A stretch of DNA of 7,014 bases from DATJUC01 sp035502675 (GTDB taxonomy: Bacteria > Vulcanimicrobiota > Vulcanimicrobiia > Vulcanimicrobiales > Vulcanimicrobiaceae), in assembly GCA_035502675.1 (NCBI GenBank), contig DATJUC010000132.1, positions 1 through 7,014 of the forward strand. The letters are read 5' to 3'. The notes under the pieces were generated by a model, which saw nothing but the letters and a program-made list of their open reading frames with translations, did not search any database and was not told the DNA's origin. This document shows positions 1 through 5,162 of this stretch, one piece after another. The position numbers and the translations under genes are program-made. Numbering within the stretch: position 1 is the first letter of the stretch; each line of letters starts with the position of its first letter.

Positions 1-276
1 GAGTCGCTCTTTCACGGCCACGGCGGCGATTTTTTCCTGCCCCTGCGCCCCTACCGCCCGCACGCGGCCGGTATTCCGGAGCGCATGCTGGAACGCGCGA
101 TCGGGGTCGTCTACAAACCGGAGACGGAACTGCAGAGCCACTACTTCGTCGCCGACGTCGTCCGGCAGTTCGACGCGGTCTTTCACTTCGATCGAACGCG
201 CGCCGTCGAGCCGCTCGAACGTTCGGAGACGTGGCAGCGCGGCGAAGCACCCGAGGCGTTTCCGAGCGGCGTCTAG
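1..276 (+). CDS. Erythromycin esterase family protein, C-terminal end (5' truncated by window)
   Basis: Frame 1 is open from the first base to a TAG at 274-276, giving the last 91 residues of a longer protein. The translation begins ESLFHGHGGDFFLPLR and continues with LERAIGVVYKPETELQSHYF, then FDAVFHFDRTRAVEPLE. This series (an LxRAIGVxYxPETExxSHYF block followed by a QFDAV-h-x-D-x-TRAxEPLE block) is characteristic of the C-terminus of the erythromycin-esterase/EreA-like hydrolase family. The catalytic His/Glu residues of that family lie upstream of the window and cannot be checked. In many bacteria this domain is not an antibiotic-resistance enzyme. It is found as a stress-associated protein, sometimes fused behind a phosphoribosyltransferase domain, and whether such a fusion exists here cannot be seen. 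The gene ends only 5 bases before the end of the convergent gene at 282-785, with no visible terminator between them. Family call is firm; substrate is unknown. Confidence 0.85.
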   Translation, partial: ESLFHGHGGDFFLPLRPYRPHAAGIPERMLERAIGVVYKPETELQSHYFVADVVRQFDAVFHFDRTRAVEPLERSETWQRGEAPEAFPSGV

Positions 277-281
277 CGAGG

Positions 282-785
282 TCAGCCCGGAAACTCGAGG
301 CTGTCGCCGTGCCGGTGGGCAAAGACGGCGTGCTTGTCGTGGGCGTCGGGCGCCAGCCGCGAGTGCAGATGCAGCGCGGCGCCGCGGTGTGCGACGACGC
401 GATCGATGTGGTAGGACGTCGGATGCAGCCGTATGCGCTCGGCCAGCAGCGTCTCCAAGTCGGCGCCGAGATAGAGTTCCGCGAGTTTGAGCAGCAAATT
501 CGCGAAAAGGTGCTGGAAGCTCGGATCCCTCGGCAGCAGATGGCGCGTCTGGAACGAGCGCACGATCGAGAGCGCGTGCGCTTTATCGAGCGGGCAGCGC
601 CCGCCCGCGCGGACGGAATCGATGACGACGTGAATCAGCGGGGTGCCGTCCGCGTCGGGAGCGATCTCGACGGTTGCGAGGACCCCGCCGGCGGCGGCAT
701 GCCGCGAGTCGCTGCCTTCGGCCGCCAGCGGAGCGATGCCGTGACGAGCGAGGAGCTCGTCGATTTCCGAACGTTTTACTTTCAT
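282..785 (-). CDS. Hypothetical His-rich protein of 167 residues
   Basis: The reading frame starts at ATG 785-783 and ends at TGA 284-282. I do not recognise the family. The N-terminus (MKVKRSEIDELLARHGI) looks helical. The middle has a hydrophobic helix-like stretch around residues 95-110 (FANLLLKLAELYLG). The C-terminal third is unusually rich in histidine (LHPTSYH, ALHLHS, FAHRHG), with about 15 His in total. There is no signal peptide or membrane segment. Third codon positions are mainly G/C and the composition is that of a normal soluble protein. The competing plus-strand frame at 231-872 is arginine-rich, runs into both flanking genes and is best read as a shadow. The gene is convergent with the esterase gene and divergent from the USP gene. 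Only a weak AGAG sits upstream of its start. A role alongside the stress genes is inference from position only. Confidence 0.6.
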   Translation of the reverse strand: MKVKRSEIDELLARHGIAPLAAEGSDSRHAAAGGVLATVEIAPDADGTPLIHVVIDSVRAGGRCPLDKAHALSIVRSFQTRHLLPRDPSFQHLFANLLLKLAELYLGADLETLLAERIRLHPTSYHIDRVVAHRGAALHLHSRLAPDAHDKHAVFAHRHGDSLEFPG

Positions 786-804
786 GCCGACACTCTACCG
801 CGCG

Positions 805-836
805 CCGAGGAAGGGCTTGTGAAGCGGGCCTTCCGG
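805..836. promoter_or_regulatory. Imperfect hairpin in the 83-base divergent spacer 786-868
   Basis: GGAAGG at 809-814 can pair with CCTTCC at 829-834. GCTT at 815-818 pairs with AAGC at 822-825 around a GTG loop, leaving GGG 826-828 as a bulge. CC 805-806 and GG 835-836 can extend the stem past a two-base bulge. A TTTT run at 840-843 follows closely. The element lies between the divergent starts of the His-rich gene and the tandem USP gene, about 32 bases before the USP ATG. It could be an operator, a structured 5' leader or a weak attenuator-like element. I found no convincing -35/-10 pair, and no DosR-type or FNR/Anr-type box, in this spacer. Confidence 0.35.
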
Positions 837-868
837 AGCTTTTCCCACGTCGAGAGTAGGGTGCGATC

Positions 869-1783
869 ATGAGGATCGATCAGGGCATGCCGATATCGCG
901 AATTCTGGTTCCGGTCGACGGCTCCGACGTGGCCGCGCGCGCGCTCGATTTCGCGGTCGAGCGGGCTAAGCTGCACGGCGCGAGCCTCGGCATCGCGTTC
1001 TCCGTCAACCGCTCGAGCATTGCGGCCGTAACCGCCAATCCATACGGTTATGCCGATCCGGCTCCCTTGCTGGAGGCTCTCGAGGAAGAGGCCGGCGCCG
1101 TTCTGCGGGGCGCGAAGGCCGTCGCCGAACGGGCCGGCGTCGGATCCGATTGCGCGAAGCTGGACGGCGTGCCTTCGGCGGCGATCTTGGCGTACGCCGA
1201 GCAGTATCAGCCCGACATCATCGTCATGGGTACGCACGGCCGGGCAGGACTGGAGCGATTCGCGCTCGGGAGTACGGCCGAGGGCGTCGTGCGGGCAGCC
1301 CGAGTTCCGGTCTTTACGATCGACCGGCGAACCGCCGCACATCCGGTTACCGGAAACGTCAAACGCGCCCTCGTCGCGATCGACGGATCGCCGGCCTCGG
1401 ATTTGGCGTTCGACTTTGCCTGCGCGTTCGCGCGCGTCGAGCAAACCGAGCTCGAGCTTTGCGGCGTCGTCGAGCCTTCCGGAGGACGCAGTAACGACCT
1501 CGACCGCGCCCCGTTCGTGGGCAGGGAGATCGAAGAACGCGTGGAGCGCTTGCTGGACGAGCGGCGCGTGCGCGCAGCAGACGCCTCCATTACCGCGCGC
1601 GTGTCGCTGCTGCGCGGGAGCGCGGCCGGCGAGATCCTCGCAAAAGCCGAGACGGGGAGCGCGCAGTGCGTTTTCGCCGGCACGCACGGGCGTGCCGGCA
1701 TTCCACGCTTCCTGCTCGGAAGCGTGGCCGAGTCGCTGCTGCGCTCGAGCCCGGTGCCCGTCTGCACCGTTCGTCACCGTTAA
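869..1783 (+). CDS. Tandem-domain universal stress protein (two UspA domains)
   Basis: This 304-residue cytoplasmic protein has two consecutive UspA domains, about residues 7-150 and 163-303. Each begins with a beta strand ending in an acidic ATP-pocket residue (VPVDGS with D17; VAIDGS with D172). Each also carries the G-2x-G-9x-G-S/T nucleotide-binding motif: G121-THGRAG-to-G134-S135 in the first domain and G271-THGRAG-to-G284-S285 in the second. Both domains should therefore be of the ATP-binding type. Tandem USPs of about 300 residues are common in stress and dormancy regulons, where they act as nucleotide-sensing signalling proteins; no enzymatic activity is implied. ATG 869 is chosen because GAGAGTAGGG lies just upstream. 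ATG 887 (MPISRILVPVDGS) would also give an intact first domain. The stop codon merges with the ribosome binding site of the next USP gene, so the two are surely co-transcribed. Confidence 0.94.
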   Translation: MRIDQGMPISRILVPVDGSDVAARALDFAVERAKLHGASLGIAFSVNRSSIAAVTANPYGYADPAPLLEALEEEAGAVLRGAKAVAERAGVGSDCAKLDGVPSAAILAYAEQYQPDIIVMGTHGRAGLERFALGSTAEGVVRAARVPVFTIDRRTAAHPVTGNVKRALVAIDGSPASDLAFDFACAFARVEQTELELCGVVEPSGGRSNDLDRAPFVGREIEERVERLLDERRVRAADASITARVSLLRGSAAGEILAKAETGSAQCVFAGTHGRAGIPRFLLGSVAESLLRSSPVPVCTVRHR

Positions 1784-1790
1784 GAGGAGG
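1783..1790 (+). promoter_or_regulatory. Strong Shine-Dalgarno that fixes a GTG start
   Basis: AGAGGAGG lies five bases before GTG 1796. Its first base is the last base of the TAA that ends the tandem USP gene. The spacing favours GTG 1796 over the in-frame ATG at 1808. It suggests terminating ribosomes re-initiate directly on the second USP gene. Confidence 0.75.
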
Positions 1791-1795
1791 CCGGC

Positions 1796-2596
1796 GTGTT
1801 CTCTAAGATGCTGATCGCAATCGACGGCTCGTCCCGTGCCGATCGCGCGCTTCAGACGTCCGTCGAATGGGCGAAGTCGCAGCGATCCGCCTTGGAAATC
1901 TGCAAGGTGGTCGATCCGGTCGACGTCCTCGGGGAGGGGACCTTAGACGACGCGCAAGGCGCGCGTCTCGCAAGGGCAACCGCCGAGGCCGAGCGGCTCG
2001 TCGCCAACGCGGTCGACACCGCGAAGGTCGCCGGCATTTCCGCGCGCGGCTCGGTCGCCGTTGGCGACCCGGCAAACGAAATCGCAGCACTCGCGGCGAC
2101 CGCCGGCGCCGATGCCGTCGTCGTCGGAAGTCACGGCCGCGCCGGGCACCGCCGCTTTTCCTTGGGAAGCGTCGCCGAGAGATTGCTCCGCATCGCGCCG
2201 TGTCCGGTCGTCGTGCTGCCCGCGGCGCCCGAATGTTACGTACGAACTCGTATACCGCACGCGGATCGCCGGTCGCCGGTGTTTGCCGTCCGCATGATGG
2301 AAACGTCGCCGGACCGATTCGAGCGCCTCTACGGCGAAATCGCCACCTTCATGGACGGCCCGGGCGCCGACTTGCGCGGCTGCCTGGGCAGTCAGCTTTT
2401 CGGCAGCGACGACCGCACGCGCATTCTCATCGTTGCAGAGTTCGAATCGCACGACGCCTGGTCGCGCGCACAGTGGGATGCGCGGCTTGGAACCTTACTC
2501 GAGGAGCTCGCGCTCAGTGCGGAGACGCTGGACTTCAATCTCTATCGCGGCGATCGCTTCGCAGCCGGACCTCCGACCGCCGTACGATCGGTTTGA
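1796..2596 (+). CDS. Universal stress protein fused to a C-terminal ABM-like (dimeric alpha-beta barrel) domain
   Basis: The protein has 266 residues. Residues 1-142 form a UspA domain with the pocket aspartate D10 (IAIDGSS) and a complete ATP motif, G111-SHGRAG-to-G124-S125, ending in the usual final strand CPVVVLP. A linker of about 18 residues (143-160) leads to a second region at about 161-256. It reads strand (VFAVRMMET), helix (DRFERLYGEIATFM), a GCLGSQLFGSDD turn, strand (RILIVAEFES), helix (AWSRAQWDARLGTLLEEL) and a final strand. That order, and the AEFES-x-DAW pattern, resemble antibiotic-biosynthesis-monooxygenase-like ferredoxin folds; this call is by pattern only. A lone USP is normally 140-160 residues, so the extra domain is notable. 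It may sense a ligand or drive dimerisation (inference). The gene is translated right behind the tandem USP gene. Its last 62 bases overlap the kinase gene on the other strand. Confidence 0.88.
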   Translation: MFSKMLIAIDGSSRADRALQTSVEWAKSQRSALEICKVVDPVDVLGEGTLDDAQGARLARATAEAERLVANAVDTAKVAGISARGSVAVGDPANEIAALAATAGADAVVVGSHGRAGHRRFSLGSVAERLLRIAPCPVVVLPAAPECYVRTRIPHADRRSPVFAVRMMETSPDRFERLYGEIATFMDGPGADLRGCLGSQLFGSDDRTRILIVAEFESHDAWSRAQWDARLGTLLEELALSAETLDFNLYRGDRFAAGPPTAVRSV

Positions 2597-3509
2597 CGTC
2601 GACCTCCGGCAGAAGCCGTTCGACGTCCTGCACGTTGCACAGCTGCGTTCCCGGAATCATCGCCGTGGCGGCACCCGCAGCCGTCCCCAACCGCAATCCG
2701 TCCTCGAGCGAACCGCCCTCGTCGAGCGCGATCGTCAATCCGGCGACCATCGAATCGCCGGACCCGACGGTACTGCGCGCCGTGACGCGCGGGGCAAGCG
2801 CTTTCCACGCGCCGCCGGCACTAACGCCGATCGCACCGCCTTCGCCTTGTGAGATGACGACGTTCGCGGGACCGCGTGCGCGCAGCGCGAGCGCTGCCGC
2901 CAGCACCTCGTCGTCGCCGGAGAGCGTGCATCCTAGGCATTCGGCGGCCTCTTCGACGTTGGGTTTGATCAGCAGGGGCCGTGCCGGCAACACCGCCGAG
3001 AGCGCGGGGCCGGAGGTGTCGACGACGGCACGCACTCCGCGCTCGTGCAGCCAGCTCACGAGAGCGGCATATGTCGAGCTCTCCAAACCCGGCGGCAGGC
3101 TGCCGCCCAAAATAACCGTGCCGCCCGGATGCGCTTGCAGGAGCCGTGTGCGAAGACTCCCGAGCCGTTCCGGGGCGACCGTCGCGCCGGGCAGGTACAG
3201 GCGGCTTCGCCGGCCGCTCGACGATTCGTAGATCATCACGTTGAGCCGCGTCAGTTCGGGGACGTCGTCGAACGCGTGCAACACGCGTTCCTCGTCGAGG
3301 CGTGCGCGAACCATCTGGCCGGTGACGCCGCCGACGAAGCCGAGCGCGATCGTAAGGCGGTTCAGCCGATGGATGACGCGGCTGGCATTGAGCCCCTTGC
3401 CCCCCGCGTCTAGAGCGTCGAGCCGACAGCGGTTGCTTCCGCCGAGCACGAAGTCGTCGACGGCCACGGCCTCGTCGACGGCCGCGTTCATGGTCACGGT
3501 GAGAATCAC
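2535..3509 (-). CDS. pfkB: PfkB-family sugar-phosphate kinase (phosphofructokinase type)
   Basis: This is a ribokinase/PfkB-fold kinase that should phosphorylate a hexose phosphate with ATP. With GTG 3509 as start it has 324 residues, close to the family norm. Visible motifs are the N-terminal ILTVTMNAAVD strand, the GGKG substrate-lid motif (36-39), GGSLPPG (135-141), DTSGPAL, KPN (182-184) and STVGSGDS with the catalytic base D252. The tail contains PGTQLC followed by DVERLL, like the GT-x-LC tail of E. coli Pfk-2. GGKG is more typical of FruK/LacC-type 1-phosphofructokinases, so fructose-6-P, fructose-1-P and tagatose-6-P all remain possible. The GTG start is preferred over ATG 3530 because GGAGGAG sits six bases before it and it yields the family-typical MILTVT N-terminus. 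The last 19 residues are Arg/Asp-rich and lie antisense to the USP-ABM gene. The presence beside USPs recalls DosR-regulon PfkB of mycobacteria. Confidence 0.92.
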   Translation of the reverse strand: MILTVTMNAAVDEAVAVDDFVLGGSNRCRLDALDAGGKGLNASRVIHRLNRLTIALGFVGGVTGQMVRARLDEERVLHAFDDVPELTRLNVMIYESSSGRRSRLYLPGATVAPERLGSLRTRLLQAHPGGTVILGGSLPPGLESSTYAALVSWLHERGVRAVVDTSGPALSAVLPARPLLIKPNVEEAAECLGCTLSGDDEVLAAALALRARGPANVVISQGEGGAIGVSAGGAWKALAPRVTARSTVGSGDSMVAGLTIALDEGGSLEDGLRLGTAAGAATAMIPGTQLCNVQDVERLLPEVDVKPIVRRSEVRLRSDRRDRD

Positions 3510-3515
3510 CAGCAG

Positions 3516-3522
3516 CTCCTCC
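3516..3522 (-). promoter_or_regulatory. Shine-Dalgarno deciding the kinase start
   Basis: On the minus strand GGAGGAG (3522 to 3516) lies six bases upstream of GTG 3509-3507. The upstream ATG at 3530 has no comparable site, and using it would add seven residues (MAAEELL) that the family does not have. In that longer reading this motif would merely encode Glu-Glu. Confidence 0.6.
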
Positions 3523-3530
3523 GCCGCCAT

Positions 3531-3638
3531 GCTACGGCCGTGCTGAGAAGTCGCGCGGAAGGAGCGAAGAAGAAGTAGGAAGCGGCCGCGGACCTCGGGT
3601 TCCCTACATTTTCCGATCGATTTCGTTCAATTGGGCCG
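3531..3638. other. Divergent intergenic spacer between the kinase and exporter operon
   Basis: About 108 bases (129 if the kinase starts at 3509) separate the divergent kinase and adaptor genes, so promoters for both should lie here. I see a purine-rich run at about 3559-3582, a GCGGCCGC palindrome at 3582-3589, and an AT-richer patch at 3605-3633. Within that patch, TACATT (3605-3610) and TTCAAT (3626-3631) each match four of six bases of a -10 box, but neither has a recognisable -35 at normal spacing. No strong Shine-Dalgarno precedes ATG 3639. TTCAAT ends seven bases before that ATG, so a leaderless transcript is possible but unproven. Confidence 0.35.
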
Positions 3639-5162
3639 ATGAAGACTCTCGACCGGCCGGTTCCCGCAAGCTCGGGACCTCCGGCACCGCCTCGGCCGCT
3701 ACCGCCTCACCGCCACACCGGAATACGGGTGGGCATTGCCTTAGCGGTAATCGCCGCGGTGATCGCCGGGATCGTCGTCGTGCGCGTCCGATCGGCTTCC
3801 AGCGTCGGATACATCACCTCGCCGGTCGTGCGCAAGGACCTCGTTCAAACCGTTACTGCAACGGGAACGGTCAACCCGCAGAACACCATCTTGGTCGGTA
3901 CGCAAGACTCGGGGACCATCACCGAGCAGGACGCCGATTACAACTCGGTCGTCAAGAAGGGCGAAGTCCTGACCAAGCTCGATCCGACGAGTTTTCGTGC
4001 GTCTCTCGAGAACGCGGAAGCCGAGGAAGCGCAGGCGCGGAATCAAATGCAGTCCACCATCGCCAACGTCGGCGTCGCCGAACAGAACGTTGCCGCGGCC
4101 CGGGCGGCGCTCGACTCGACACGCGCGCAGGTTTACAAGGCACATGCCGCGTTCGATCTCGCCGACGTTACGCTGCGCCGCGATCTCGCTCTTCTCGTTG
4201 AAGGCTACATCGCGCGGCAGCAAGCCGACAACGACACGTCGGCCGCCGCCGCCGCCAAGTCGGGCTTGGACGCCGCAAACATTGCCGTTCCTCAGGCCGA
4301 GGCGCAGCTGCGCGCCGGCATCGCGCAGCTGCAGAGCGCCGAGGCCGCCGCGAAAGCAAGCCGCGACGCCGTCGCAGCGCAAGACGCCTCGGTGGCAATG
4401 GCGCGTTACAACCTGGACAATACGATCATCCGGTCGCAAGTGAACGGCACCGTGATCGCGCGCAACGTCACGATCGGGCAGACGGTCGCAGCAAGCTTCC
4501 AAACGCCGACGCTCTTTACGCTCGGCCAAGATTTGAAGAAGATGGAGGTGGACGTTGCGGTCGGAGAACCCGATATCGGCGGTGTCCGCGCGGGAGACGT
4601 TGCCGACTTCACGGTCCTCGCTTATCCGAACCGCGTTTTTCGCGGCGTGGTCTACCAGGTGCGCCAAAATCCGACGACCGTCAATAACGTCGTGACCTAC
4701 GACACGGTCGTCTACGTCGGAAACCGAGACGGTGCGCTCTATCCGGGGATGACCGCCAATGCGTCGATTCACGTCGCCAAAGCCCGTAACGCGATCGTGG
4801 TCCCGATTGCGGCGCTCCAATATACGCCGCCGGCGTCGCAGCGACGCGCGCCCTCCGGCGGGCAAGCTCCTCAATCGCCTTGGGGAATGACCGAGGCATC
4901 GTTGACGCGGACGATCGTGGCCGGACGCAACGGGCGCGTCTTCGTTCTGCGCGCCGGCAGCCTCACGCGAGTCGCGGTGCGGGTTCTGCTCGTCAGCGAT
5001 ACCGAAGCGGCCGTGCTTCCTGCCGGTGGCGCGGCGCTTCGCGCCGGCGACGCCGTCGTTACCGCGGACACGGCCAGCCTCATGGCGGCGCAAGCTGCTA
5101 CGGCGAGCTCGGCGCTGGCCCCGCGCACGTCGACGCTCGGCCGGAGTCCGGGACAACGCTAA
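3639..5162 (+). CDS. HlyD/MacA-type periplasmic adaptor (membrane fusion protein) of an ABC exporter
   Basis: This 507-residue adaptor should bridge the inner-membrane MacB-like pump encoded next to it and a TolC-like outer-membrane channel. The order visible is: a proline-rich cytoplasmic tail (1-28), one signal-anchor helix (about 29-48), and a first lipoyl half with TATGTVNPQNTILVG. An alpha-helical Ala/Gln-rich coiled-coil hairpin follows (about 117-258). Next come the second lipoyl half (IIRSQVNGTVIARNVTIGQT), a beta-barrel domain (FTLGQDLKKMEVDVAVGEPDIG, then VVTYDTVVYV and PGMTANASI), and a membrane-proximal domain reaching about 480. This matches the MacA family closely. The hairpin tip retains R181 and L185 of the R-x3-L-x6-S channel-docking motif but has A192 where Ser is usual. 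A Pro/Gln/Ser-rich insert follows IAALQYTPP (from about 392), and the C-terminal tail is Ala/Ser/Thr-rich. The stop overlaps the next start (TAATG), so the genes are translationally coupled. Confidence 0.94.
   Translation: MKTLDRPVPASSGPPAPPRPLPPHRHTGIRVGIALAVIAAVIAGIVVVRVRSASSVGYITSPVVRKDLVQTVTATGTVNPQNTILVGTQDSGTITEQDADYNSVVKKGEVLTKLDPTSFRASLENAEAEEAQARNQMQSTIANVGVAEQNVAAARAALDSTRAQVYKAHAAFDLADVTLRRDLALLVEGYIARQQADNDTSAAAAAKSGLDAANIAVPQAEAQLRAGIAQLQSAEAAAKASRDAVAAQDASVAMARYNLDNTIIRSQVNGTVIARNVTIGQTVAASFQTPTLFTLGQDLKKMEVDVAVGEPDIGGVRAGDVADFTVLAYPNRVFRGVVYQVRQNPTTVNNVVTYDTVVYVGNRDGALYPGMTANASIHVAKARNAIVVPIAALQYTPPASQRRAPSGGQAPQSPWGMTEASLTRTIVAGRNGRVFVLRAGSLTRVAVRVLLVSDTEAAVLPAGGAALRAGDAVVTADTASLMAAQAATASSALAPRTSTLGRSPGQR

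Noticed and set aside
277..281. Possible terminator between the convergent esterase and His-rich genes
   Set aside because: Only five bases separate the stop codons, and I see no stem-loop with a T-run around them.
231..872. Plus-strand open frame of 213 codons covering the His-rich gene region
   Set aside because: It starts inside the esterase gene, ends inside the USP start and has Arg/Asp-heavy composition; the minus-strand frame has a more natural protein composition. This is the least certain of the rejections.
782..1777. Minus-strand open frame of 331 codons opposite the tandem USP gene
   Set aside because: No recognisable motif. It overlaps a USP gene with two complete ATP motifs, so it is treated as a shadow.
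1867..3231. Plus-strand open frame of 454 codons spanning the USP-ABM gene and much of the kinase gene
   Set aside because: It is extremely Arg-rich, lacks any motif, and crosses the 3' ends of two well-supported genes. Long stop-free shadow frames are expected at this G+C content.
3531..3638. DosR-type or FNR/Anr-type regulator box upstream of the kinase or exporter, expected if the island is oxygen-controlled
   Set aside because: Neither a TTGAT-N4-ATCAA-like palindrome nor a GGGACT/AGTCCC-like palindrome is visible here or in 786-868.
4311..4335. Short direct repeat of GCGCAGCTGC in the adaptor gene
   Set aside because: It encodes repeated Ala-Gln-Leu steps of the coiled-coil hairpin; it reflects helix repetition, not a mobile or regulatory repeat.
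3741..5156. Minus-strand open frame of 471 codons opposite the adaptor gene
   Set aside because: Arg/Asp/Gly-rich low-quality translation that mirrors the adaptor codons exactly; the adaptor has clear MacA-family motifs, so this is antisense shadow.
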